From: 2-12-FULL-60-25 sp964638165
GTDB lineage: Bacteria; Patescibacteriota; Patescibacteriia; 2-12-FULL-60-25
Assembly (NCBI GenBank): GCA_964638165.1
Contig: CAZWYJ010000060.1
Coordinates: 1-7,385, forward strand
Reading direction: 5' to 3'
DNA: 7,385 nt
Numbering within the stretch: position 1 is the first letter of the stretch; every line of letters begins with the position of its first letter. Made by a program: the position numbers and the translations under genes. Below are positions 1 through 5,130 of the stretch, in pieces. A model generated the notes under the pieces. The model worked only from the letters and a program-made list of their open reading frames with translations, was not told the DNA's origin and made no database searches.

Positions 1-47
1 AGAATCTTAAATTCTTGAGGTCAACATCTACATCAGATCGCTTTCAA

Positions 48-103
48 GGGAAGGGCCGGGGATGGGTGGGGATGTATGGCAGGAGCTATGGGTTAGGGGT
101 GGG
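48..103 (+). other. G-rich segment with G-quadruplex motif
   Basis: The first 160 bases contain no supported gene. G-runs at 48-50, 53-55, 58-61, 64-66 and 68-71 are separated by only one or two bases, which fits the canonical four-run G-quadruplex pattern. Further G-runs follow at 90-92, 96-99 and 101-103. The segment lies some 60-110 bases upstream of the rnj -35 box. Confidence 0.5.
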
Positions 104-133
104 TGTTTATGGTCTTTTAGACCACGGACCCAC
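99..133. repeat. Nested hairpin upstream of the rnj promoter
   Basis: TGGTCT (110-115) pairs with AGACCA (119-124) around TTT, inside an outer pair GTGGGT (99-104)/ACCCAC (128-133). It is followed by degenerate ACGGACC, ACGGGCC and ACGGACC units up to about 155. It could be the tail of a terminator of a gene left of the window, but it has no clean T-run. Confidence 0.35.
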
Positions 134-160
134 GATCTTACGGGCCTACGGACCTGTACA

Positions 161-189
161 TTGACAAGTTTCCTAAAACAGGGTATTCT
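161..189 (+). promoter_or_regulatory. Sigma70-type promoter of rnj
   Basis: A perfect -35 box TTGACA (161-166) is followed after exactly 17 bases by TATTCT (184-189), a 4/6 match to TATAAT. Initiation would fall near 196, giving a leader of about 258 nt before ATG 454. No other gene lies between. Confidence 0.7.
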
Positions 190-243
190 ATTCTTATCAT
201 TTTTCGTGCTTTTCTAAGCCTTTTTGCTTGGAGAACGACGAAA

Positions 244-351
244 GAGGCGGAGTATTTAGTCATTCCGCATCCTCGAGATCAATTATTATTTACTCATGAC
301 ACGTGTTTTGAACGTGCGGAGTCAGATGTAGGAAGCGTTTTTACGCATCCT
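244..351 (+). promoter_or_regulatory. Structured 5' leader of rnj with two related stem-loops
   Basis: Two hairpins lie in the presumed untranslated leader. The first pairs 244-253 with 262-274 (GAGG/CCTC plus CGGAGT/ATTCCG, one G-U pair, a three-base bulge and an eight-base loop). The second pairs 330-338 with 343-351 around a TTTT loop with one mismatch. Both 3' arms include CGCATCCTC (266-274 and 344-352), and GCGGAGT occurs at 247-253 and 316-322, so the two look like diverged copies. A regulatory role, for example autocontrol by the RNase, is inference by analogy with leader-mediated autoregulation of RNase E. Confidence 0.4.
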
Positions 352-402
352 CAACGCGCAAAATTGCTGTATTTATAAGCTTTTTTGCTCATCCGTCACG
401 TG

Positions 403-417
403 CCCGCCTCTGGCGGG
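403..417 (+). repeat. GC hairpin just upstream of the preferred rnj start
   Basis: CCCGCC (403-408) pairs perfectly with GGCGGG (412-417) around a three-base loop, 36 bases before ATG 454. It would be coding if the upstream TTG at 385 were the start. No T-run follows, so it is not a normal intrinsic terminator. It may simply insulate the start region. Confidence 0.4.
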
Positions 418-453
418 GCGAAAAACCCAAGTCAGTACAGAAAGCCATTCCAT

Positions 454-2460
454 ATGGTTCTACAACGAAAGCCGAATGATCGACCTCCGCAGGGGGGTTC
501 CGGATCTTCGGGTCAACAGCGGTCATCTCAGCCGCAGCGTGCGCATGGTCGCCCTCCGTTTACCGGAGCGTCGCGTCCACCCGCTCGCCAGCATGAGGTT
601 AAATCAGGGTCCCGCACAGCCCCGCTTTCGGCATCCCTCAAAGAAGGATTCCGCAAGGAAGAAGGCGATCGTCGGCCGGGACGAAAAAAGAGTTCGAAGT
701 TCGGTCCGCGACAGAACGCCATGCCTCGCATGAGTGCGTTTAAGAATAAGCCGGTTTTGAAGACCGGAACGGATGAGGATGTCCTCAATGGGAAGGGCAA
801 CCGTTTGCGCGTGGTCGTACTCGGTGGCAATGAGGAGGTCGGACGCAACTGCACACTCCTCGAGTACGGCAATGACATCATCTTCATTGATATGGGATTG
901 CAGTTCCCGGATGAAGACATGCCAGGCGTGGACTACATCATTCCGAACATGTCCTACCTGAAGGGCAAGGAGCGAAACGTGCGTGGCGTCGTGATCACGC
1001 ACGGTCACTATGACCACATCGGTGGCATCTCGCACATCGTGCCGACCATCGGAAATCCTCCGGTGTTCGCATCGGACCTCACATGCGGGATTATCAATAA
1101 GCGCCATCAGGATCATCGCGACAAACCGCCATTGAATTTGCATTCCATCAAGTACAATGACGTCTTGCGCCTCGGCGCGTTCACGGTCGAGTTCTTCGGC
1201 GTGGCGCACTCGGTCCCGAGCTCGCTCGGCGTGATCATTACCACGCCATGTGGCATCATCGTGCACACCGGAGACTTCAAGCTCGACAGCGGGGAGAACG
1301 CGCAGTCCTTGCAGGAAACGGAAAAGATCAAGGCTCTGGGCAAGCGAAACGTGCTCGCGCTCATGTGCGATTCCACGAATGCGTCCCAGCCGGGTCGCCA
1401 GATGCCGGAGCATGAGATCCAGACGAACATTGACGAGATCATCAAGGGTGCGCAAGGCCGAATTATTATCGGAACGTTCGCATCCATGATCGCGCGTATC
1501 CAGCAGATCATCCTCGCGTGCGAGCGCAATGGCCGAAAGGTTGCCGTGGAGGGTTTCTCCATGAAATCGAACCTCGCGATCGCGCAGGAGCTCGGCTACG
1601 TCAAAGTTCAGCGCGGGACCCTCATTGATTCGCGCGACATAGACAAGTATCCTCGCGACAAGGTTGCGGTCGTCTGTACCGGAGCCCAGGGCGAAGAGCG
1701 CGCCGTGATGATGCGCATCGCGAATAACGAGCACCCGTTCCTTTCGATTGAGAAGGGGGACACGGTCGTGTTCTCGAGCTCGGTGATTCCAGGAAACGAG
1801 CGCATGGTTCAGCGTGTCAAAGATACGCTGTACCGCGAAGGTGCGGAGGTCATCCACTACAAGATGATGGACGTGCACGCGGGTGGCCACGCCAAGCAGG
1901 AAGACTTGAAGGATATGGTTACGTGGATTAAGCCGAAGTACCTCATCCCGATCGAAGGTCACTATTCCTTCCTGATGGATCATGCAAAATCTGCGGAAAA
2001 GGTCGGTTTCAAGCACGAGAATATTTTCGTGGCGGACAATGGGCAGATCATCGAGTTCGACGCATCCGGAACCGGCATGCTCACGAACAACAAGATTCCG
2101 ACCGAGTACGTGTTCGTTGACGGCTTGGGCGTGGGCGATACGAACCGCGTTGTGTTGCGTGATCGTCAGGAGCTCGCAGGAGACGGCATCGTGATCATTG
2201 TTGCAGTCATTGAGGCGCGAACCGGGAATGTGCTCAATCTTCCGGATATCATTTCCCGCGGATTCATCTACATGAAGGATTCGCAGGATCTCATTCAGGC
2301 TGCACGCCGATTCTCGGTCAAGGTCTTGAAGGATACGGATCCGAATTCCGCCGCGAACCCGGCTTACCTCAAAGACAAGCTGCGCGATGAAATGGGCGAG
2401 TTCTTCTATAAGAAGACGGAACGCCGACCCATGGTGTTGCCAGTGATTGTAGAGGTATAG
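454..2460 (+). CDS. rnj: Ribonuclease J (metallo-beta-lactamase/beta-CASP RNase)
   Basis: RNase J is a cytoplasmic zinc-dependent RNase with 5'-to-3' exonuclease and endonuclease activity in mRNA decay and rRNA maturation. Numbering from ATG 454 (668 aa): residues 1-115 form a basic, low-complexity tail rich in R, K, P, Q, S and G; the metallo-beta-lactamase fold starts near NRLRVVVLGG (116). HGHYDH (183-188) is the metal motif; HSVPSS (252-257), HTGDF (271-275), the beta-CASP segment with DSTNASQPG and TGAQGEE, GGHA (477-480) and IEGHY (500-504) follow. The typical RNase J C-terminal domain ends in RRPMVLPVIVEV, so the gene is complete. Odd points: the family's usual P-V-H-G-E reads P-I-E-G-H, and HSxPDS reads HSVPSS. 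The frame is open back to a TTG at 385; I prefer ATG 454 because 385-453 holds a GC hairpin and the MVLQRKP start begins the basic tail cleanly. Neither start has a clear Shine-Dalgarno site. Transcription is probably from the promoter at 161-189. Confidence 0.95.
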   Translation: MVLQRKPNDRPPQGGSGSSGQQRSSQPQRAHGRPPFTGASRPPARQHEVKSGSRTAPLSASLKEGFRKEEGDRRPGRKKSSKFGPRQNAMPRMSAFKNKPVLKTGTDEDVLNGKGNRLRVVVLGGNEEVGRNCTLLEYGNDIIFIDMGLQFPDEDMPGVDYIIPNMSYLKGKERNVRGVVITHGHYDHIGGISHIVPTIGNPPVFASDLTCGIINKRHQDHRDKPPLNLHSIKYNDVLRLGAFTVEFFGVAHSVPSSLGVIITTPCGIIVHTGDFKLDSGENAQSLQETEKIKALGKRNVLALMCDSTNASQPGRQMPEHEIQTNIDEIIKGAQGRIIIGTFASMIARIQQIILACERNGRKVAVEGFSMKSNLAIAQELGYVKVQRGTLIDSRDIDKYPRDKVAVVCTGAQGEERAVMMRIANNEHPFLSIEKGDTVVFSSSVIPGNERMVQRVKDTLYREGAEVIHYKMMDVHAGGHAKQEDLKDMVTWIKPKYLIPIEGHYSFLMDHAKSAEKVGFKHENIFVADNGQIIEFDASGTGMLTNNKIPTEYVFVDGLGVGDTNRVVLRDRQELAGDGIVIIVAVIEARTGNVLNLPDIISRGFIYMKDSQDLIQAARRFSVKVLKDTDPNSAANPAYLKDKLRDEMGEFFYKKTERRPMVLPVIVEV

Positions 2461-2464
2461 GAAT

Positions 2465-2495
2465 CGTAGGGGCGCGCCGGTGGCGCGCCCCTACG
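2465..2495. repeat. GTAGGGGCG-ended palindromic repeat (copy 1)
   Basis: A perfect 14-bp inverted repeat (arms 2465-2478 and 2482-2495, loop GGT) starts five bases after the rnj stop. It begins CGTAGGGGCG and ends CGCCCCTACG. A second palindrome with the same outer bases and a different core lies at 4008-4035, which points to a dispersed REP-like hairpin family rather than a gene-specific element. Confidence 0.65.
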
Positions 2496-2500
2496 AAACC

Positions 2501-2541
2501 AAAACACAAAAATCCCCCGTGATGGGGGATTTTTGTGTTTT
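2501..2541. terminator. Bidirectional intrinsic terminator between convergent genes
   Basis: A perfect 18-bp stem (2501-2518 with 2524-2541, five-base loop) has a CCCCC/GGGGG core flanked by A-rich and T-rich ends. Each strand therefore reads as a GC hairpin followed by a T-rich stretch. It separates rnj (+), ending at 2460, from the minus-strand membrane protein gene, ending at 2552, and can serve both. Confidence 0.9.
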
Positions 2542-2551
2542 GATGTTGAAA

Positions 2552-3274
2552 TTATTCAGCAATTGAAGAGATGATGTCCTGCGTCGTTTGCGCGGAATTT
2601 GCATAATCGACAAAATTGACTGCCACGAGATAGCTCTTTGCGCCGGAAGTGATCAGATACTTCGCGTCAGGACACCCTGCGCCGTCGCAGATGAAGTCGA
2701 TCTTTTGAACGAGCGGATTCGTGGTTTTGACGAGATCTGCATCTCCGACAACATCGGAGACGGAATCAATCTCTTCAATCACCATCTGATAACCCGACGT
2801 GAAGTCCGTCGCTTTTGGCGTTGCCGGACCTCCTGCGGTCAAAAAGAGCTTTCCGGGTCGGCTCGTCAGACGAAGATTCTTCTGTCCTTCTGTGAGCTCA
2901 TCATCGTATTGCACGATAGAGAATCCTTTCGGAGCGGTGAGCGTGAGATCCCAATCAGTGTAAATTTGTACGTCCGCATTCGCCACGGATTTGGCGGCTT
3001 CTCCGCGCGAGAGCTTCACGATGCTGGTCTTGATCTGCTGGATCTGCGCTTGGAGGTAGGCGCCCTCGATCGCGGAACGGTCATTCGTTACTCTTGTCCC
3101 GAAGAAAACGGCGATGGCGGAGATGAGCAGGAGGTTCGCCATCAAGAGCGCGACGATGATGGTGTAGGCGGGATTTTGTGATGAGGTCGTGACGCGATTC
3201 GCGATGGGCGCGATGATGCGATCATGGACGGATGCGGTTTCACGGTTGGCACGAAACGATTGTTTTGGCGGCAT
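2552..3274 (-). CDS. Single-pass membrane protein of unknown function (240 aa)
   Basis: I do not recognise the family. The protein has a polar, basic N-terminus (residues 1-36), one hydrophobic helix at about 37-59 (AYTIIVALLMANLLL and onward), a short helical, possibly coiled-coil stretch at 64-90, and a soluble domain of about 150 residues. By the positive-inside rule the N-terminus is cytoplasmic and the domain outside. Two cysteines close together (C196 and C201 in FICDGAGC) could form a disulfide there. The segment from IYTDWDLTLTAP, with GFSI and a late YLVAVNF strand, loosely resembles small PsbP/Mog1-like extracytoplasmic domains; this is only an impression. The gene starts 35 bp after the flavoprotein gene upstream, probably on the same transcript, and ends at the shared terminator. 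The ATG follows TACTCACCT, with no Shine-Dalgarno site. Confidence 0.8.
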   Translation of the reverse strand: MPPKQSFRANRETASVHDRIIAPIANRVTTSSQNPAYTIIVALLMANLLLISAIAVFFGTRVTNDRSAIEGAYLQAQIQQIKTSIVKLSRGEAAKSVANADVQIYTDWDLTLTAPKGFSIVQYDDELTEGQKNLRLTSRPGKLFLTAGGPATPKATDFTSGYQMVIEEIDSVSDVVGDADLVKTTNPLVQKIDFICDGAGCPDAKYLITSGAKSYLVAVNFVDYANSAQTTQDIISSIAE

Positions 3275-3309
3275 AGGTGAGTATGAAAAATAAGTTCACG
3301 CACAGGATA

Positions 3310-3849
3310 TCACATTTTTTCTCTCCCGTACTTTAGAACACGCGCGTACCAGAGGAGTTCCTCGAACATTTTATTGCAACGTTCGTCAAAACTCGGATCT
3401 TTGATGGAGCCGTCCTCGTTGAAGAGTTCGCGCACATTGGAGAAGTAGACGGATTCGCGGATCGGACACATGTGAAGTTCGATCGTGACGAGTTTGACCT
3501 GCTCTACGACGCGCACGCCACCCAATCCTCCGGAGCTCACGCCACATACGGCAACCGGCTTGCGCGCGAATTCCTCATAGAGCGCATCGAGCATCTCTTT
3601 GAGCGGACCCGGGTAGCCGTGATTGTATTCCGGTGTCACGATGATGAGCCCGTCTGCTTTTTGCATCATGCTGGCCCAAGGCTGAACGTGCTCCTGCTCG
3701 AATGTTTTCTTTTCGTGGTAGTCCGCGGGATCAATAAGCTCACTCTCGACGCCACGGAGCACGAGGAGTTTATGGACGTGCGCGGCGACAAGATCGCTCG
3801 AAGCGTTGTCGCGCGCCGTTCCGAGGAGAACGGGGATGGAGAGGGACAT
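3310..3849 (-). CDS. NADPH-dependent FMN reductase-family flavoprotein
   Basis: This 179-aa protein fits the flavodoxin-like FMN_red family, cytoplasmic proteins that bind FMN and use NAD(P)H to reduce flavin, quinones, azo compounds or metals. The N-terminal strand and phosphate loop are IPVLLGTARDNASSD (about 5-19), in the place of the family's GSxRxxS loop. The middle carries the diagnostic TPEYNHGYPGPLKEMLDAL, which contacts the flavin. CGVSSGGLGGVR matches the second flavin-binding loop. Length is normal and the ends look complete. The physiological substrate cannot be read from sequence. The gene is first in a likely two-gene unit with the 240-aa membrane protein. Its ATG has no Shine-Dalgarno site and sits seven bases after a long inverted repeat (3856-3921), beyond which is a possible extended -10 promoter. 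Confidence 0.92.
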   Translation of the reverse strand: MSLSIPVLLGTARDNASSDLVAAHVHKLLVLRGVESELIDPADYHEKKTFEQEHVQPWASMMQKADGLIIVTPEYNHGYPGPLKEMLDALYEEFARKPVAVCGVSSGGLGGVRVVEQVKLVTIELHMCPIRESVYFSNVRELFNEDGSIKDPSFDERCNKMFEELLWYARVLKYGREKM

Positions 3850-3855
3850 GGGGTA

Positions 3856-3921
3856 GTAGGTGGTAGATGGTAGGTCGTAGGTAGGGAATTTCCTACCTAC
3901 GACCTACCATCTACTATCTAC
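3856..3921. repeat. 33-bp-arm inverted repeat abutting the flavoprotein start codon
   Basis: Bases 3856-3888 pair with 3889-3921 along the whole length, with three G-T pairs (3860/3917, 3862/3915, 3886/3891) and no spacer beyond the central AATT. The arms are made of GTAG, GTAGG and GTAGATGG units. The repeat ends seven bases before the ATG at 3849, so it would form a very stable hairpin in the mRNA leader. Confidence 0.85.
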
Positions 3922-3925
3922 CTGT

Positions 3926-3934
3926 ATTTTAGCA
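3926..3934 (-). promoter_or_regulatory. Possible extended -10 promoter of the flavoprotein gene
   Basis: On the minus strand TG-C-TAAAAT occurs here; TAAAAT (3931-3926) is a 5/6 match to the -10 consensus with the TGn extension. No good -35 box is seen 17 bases upstream. Initiation near 3919 would place the whole inverted repeat 3856-3921 in the leader. Confidence 0.4.
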
Positions 3935-3970
3935 CAATCCCTCCACACGAAGAGCGCATGGAGGGATGTG
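3933..3970 (-). repeat. Hairpin downstream of the 168-aa gene
   Basis: Read on the minus strand, 3970-3955 pairs with 3949-3933 (CACATCCCTCC against GGAGGGATTGTG, one bulge, two G-U pairs, five-base loop). It sits 24 bases after the stop of the 168-aa gene and may protect its mRNA end. There is no following T-run, so I do not call it an intrinsic terminator. It abuts the next gene's possible -10 box. Confidence 0.45.
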
Positions 3971-3993
3971 AGGGGAGGTTGTTGAAACGGTTA

Positions 3994-4500
3994 CTAGGGG
4001 GGAGAGGGTAGGGGCGGTTCGCGAACCGCCCGTACGGGAAGAGGCGGAAAACGATTGTCGCTCAGATAATTCAGGAAAGACGCCTGAACGTCGGAGAAAG
4101 TATCTACGCAGATTTCGAACGCGTATCCGCCCGGCGCGGATGCGAATGGAACCCACGAACCGCGTGCTTTTGGCGAGAAGCCTTCCTGTTTTTCGTGATG
4201 CAACCATACGAGTCGAATCGTCCGTTGCACGCCGAGACGATCGGAGAACGTGAAGGTGAGGAGATGATCCACGCCGATGGTCTGAAATGTGTACGCAGAC
4301 GTGTGGCATTTCTCGAGTAGCACTTTTACGTGATACTGTACGGATTCCGGCAGGCTGATCGGATACGGTTGCGCTGTTTCGCGATTCCGCTTTTTTGGCC
4401 GGCCGAATATTTCCGAGACGCTCTCTACACCTTTTTCGTTTTGCGTAGCCGTTGGACGAGAGAACGCACCAAATGGGATGGGAGTTGCTGTCGGATTCAC
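3994..4500 (-). CDS. Hypothetical protein (168 aa), GTG start
   Basis: I do not recognise this protein. It is soluble, with no signal or membrane segment. Residues 1-50 are proline- and charge-rich and probably disordered (MNPTATPIPFGAF, then GRPKKRNRET). A core of about 95 residues follows with predicted strands (VQYHVKVLLEKCHTSAYTF, LLTFTFSD, RTIRLVWLHHEK). The last 20 residues are proline- and arginine-rich, encoded partly by a palindromic repeat. The GTG start is the first possible start after an in-frame TAA 17 codons upstream. It has the best Shine-Dalgarno-like site in the window (GAAAGG, seven bases before GTG) and an extended -10 promoter. Clear start signals and the ordered core argue for a real gene, but the low-complexity ends and lack of known homology leave doubt. 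Confidence 0.65.
   Translation of the reverse strand: MNPTATPIPFGAFSRPTATQNEKGVESVSEIFGRPKKRNRETAQPYPISLPESVQYHVKVLLEKCHTSAYTFQTIGVDHLLTFTFSDRLGVQRTIRLVWLHHEKQEGFSPKARGSWVPFASAPGGYAFEICVDTFSDVQASFLNYLSDNRFPPLPVRAVREPPLPSPP
4008..4035. repeat. GTAGGGGCG-ended palindromic repeat (copy 2), inside a gene end
   Basis: A perfect 20-base palindrome (4012-4031, core GGTTCGCGAACC) is extended by one G/G mismatch and three more pairs to 4008/4035. The ends GTAGGGGCG and CGCCCGTAC match those of the palindrome at 2465-2495 while the core differs. It lies within the last codons of the 168-aa gene, where it encodes residues close to VRAVREPP. Confidence 0.65.
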
Positions 4501-4544
4501 GGCGAAACCTTTCTTCCGCTCATTAAAGGTACGGCGGTGCCCGG

Positions 4545-4553
4545 GTTATAGCA
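4545..4553 (-). promoter_or_regulatory. Extended -10 promoter of the 168-aa gene
   Basis: The minus strand reads TG-C-TATAAC here, a 5/6 -10 box (4550-4545) with the TGn extension. The -35 position, 17 bases upstream, holds only TTCCCT. Initiation near 4538 would give a leader of about 38 nt before GTG 4500, containing the GAAAGG site. Confidence 0.55.
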
Positions 4554-4584
4554 TGATTTTTTCGCTTAGGGAAGAGGGTATGGA

Positions 4585-4610
4585 GGGGCGTGGGTAGAGG
4601 GGGGGTGGGG
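4585..4610 (+). other. G-quadruplex motif in the intergenic region
   Basis: G-runs at 4585-4588, 4592-4594, 4599-4605 and 4607-4610 are separated by loops of three, four and one bases, which meets the canonical pattern. It lies just upstream of the 168-aa gene's promoter. Confidence 0.5.
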
Positions 4611-4906
4611 AGTGACTGGGAAGCTTATTAAAGAGGAGTGTCATTTTCTCCCCATGTTGAAGCCAAGCTTAACTTTTTTTGTATCGTCACGCAAACGTTA
4701 TATTCTAAATTCCATATTCCATATTCAAAAGCAAAAAAGAGCCTTGAAGCTCCGTCATGTCTGATGTCGAATTTAACGTGTCGGATTGAGCGAGGCTCCG
4801 CCACGTGAACGACGGCGACCTTATATCAGGTAGCCACGTAAAGATTCTCGCTTCGCTCGAATCCACGTGACTACGTAAAAACGACGGACGAGCCGTCGTT
4901 TTTACG
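4611..4906. other. Non-coding stretch with stacked hairpins and ACGTGG repeats
   Basis: I see no convincing gene here. A 35-codon ORF from ATG 4654 follows AAAGAGGAG, but the spacing (about 15 bases) is too long and the peptide is low-complexity. Structure is plentiful: 4739-4746 pairs with 4791-4798. A longer hairpin runs 4830-4847 against 4859-4874 (GTAG/CTAC, CACGT/ACGTG, GATTC/GAATC), capped by a GCTTCGC loop. CCACGT or its complement recurs at 4801, 4834, 4864 and 4904. AT-rich ATTCCAT-type repeats lie at about 4708-4726. A weak plus-strand promoter (TTGTAT 4679-4684, 16 bases, TATTCT 4701-4706) could make an RNA ending at the hairpin 4873-4907. Confidence 0.45.
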
Positions 4907-4907
4907 T
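4873..4907 (-). terminator. Intrinsic terminator of tRNA-Leu
   Basis: A perfect 15-bp stem (4873-4887 with 4893-4907, five-base loop) has a GACGG core. On the minus strand it ends in CGTTTTTACGT, a T-run after the GC part, directly behind the tRNA. Its outermost base is the last A of the encoded CCA, so terminator and tRNA end overlap by one base. The A5/T5 symmetry allows it to work on both strands. Confidence 0.8.
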
Positions 4908-4992
4908 GGTGGGCAAGGAGGGACTTGAACCCTCATGGGATTGCTCCCGCTGGAACCTGAATCCAGTGCGTATACCATTTCGCCACTTGCCC
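4907..4992 (-). tRNA. tRNA-Leu(CAG), CCA encoded
   Basis: The minus strand folds into a class II tRNA. The acceptor stem GGGCAAG/CTTGCCC has seven perfect pairs; the D-arm region is GCGAAATGGTATACGC with the GG pair. The anticodon stem CTGGA/TCCAG encloses the loop TTCAGGT with anticodon CAG, which reads CUG. The variable arm is long (GGGA, GCAA loop, TCCC) and the T-arm is GAGGG-TTCAAGT-CCCTC. Discriminator A and a genomically encoded CCA (4909-4907) end the molecule. The long variable arm, A73 and anticodon agree on leucine. It has its own promoter and terminator, so it is probably a single-gene unit. Confidence 0.97.
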
Positions 4993-4993
4993 G

Positions 4994-5025
4994 TGGTAGT
5001 AGCTAGTAGCTGGGGGCTAGTAGCC
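4994..5025. repeat. TAGTAGCTAG-type microrepeat, left arm
   Basis: GTAGTAGCTAGTAGC followed by TGGGGGCTAGTAGCC starts immediately upstream of the tRNA 5' end. It is an imperfect inverted copy of 5091-5130: CCCCC plus AGCTACTAG match after a one-base gap. About 65 bases holding the tRNA promoter lie between. Confidence 0.7.
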
Positions 5026-5049
5026 AAGATCTGATAAATAGCAGACGCG

Positions 5050-5078
5050 ACAATACCGTTTTTCACACCCTCCGTCAA
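5050..5078 (-). promoter_or_regulatory. Promoter of tRNA-Leu
   Basis: On the minus strand TTGACG (5078-5073, 5/6) and TATTGT (5055-5050, 4/6) are spaced by exactly 17 bases. Initiation near 5043 gives a 5' leader of about 50 nt for RNase P to remove. The promoter sits between the two TAGTAGCTAG-type repeat arms. Confidence 0.65.
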
Positions 5079-5090
5079 TGAAAACCCCTT

Positions 5091-5130
5091 CCCCCTAGCT
5101 ACTAGATGCTAGCTACTAGCTACTCCCTAC
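5091..5130. repeat. TAGTAGCTAG-type microrepeat, right arm
   Basis: CCCCCTAGCTACTAG and further GCTAGCTACTAGCTACT units form the inverted partner of 4994-5025. The stop codon (TAG, 5129-5127) of the solute-binding protein gene is supplied by the last CTAC of this repeat. Confidence 0.7.

Noticed and set aside
604..2016. 470-codon minus-strand ORF opposite rnj
   Set aside because: It lies wholly antisense to a clearly conserved RNase J. Its product is rich in R, H, D and V with no domain pattern, as expected for a shadow of a GC-rich gene.
2465..2495. Palindrome as the terminator of rnj
   Set aside because: It has no T-run after the stem, while a textbook terminator follows at 2501-2541. Its ends match the palindrome at 4008-4035, so it is better read as a repeat.
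2588..3181. 197-codon plus-strand ORF opposite the 240-aa membrane protein gene
   Set aside because: It is antisense to a frame with a clear membrane helix and ordered domain. Its own translation has no hydrophobic or domain pattern, so it is a shadow.
3929..4309. 126-codon minus-strand ORF overlapping the 168-aa gene
   Set aside because: It overlaps the 168-aa gene out of frame and is rich in R and S. It lacks the start signals seen for the 168-aa frame.
4654..4761. Short plus-strand ORF (35 codons) after AAAGAGGAG
   Set aside because: The purine motif is about 15 bases from the ATG, too far for a normal site. The peptide is short and basic and runs through AT-rich repeats.
4994..5130. CRISPR-like spacing of repeats around the tRNA promoter
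   Set aside because: There are only two arms, in inverted orientation, with internal microrepeats. No regular repeat-spacer pattern or cas gene is present.
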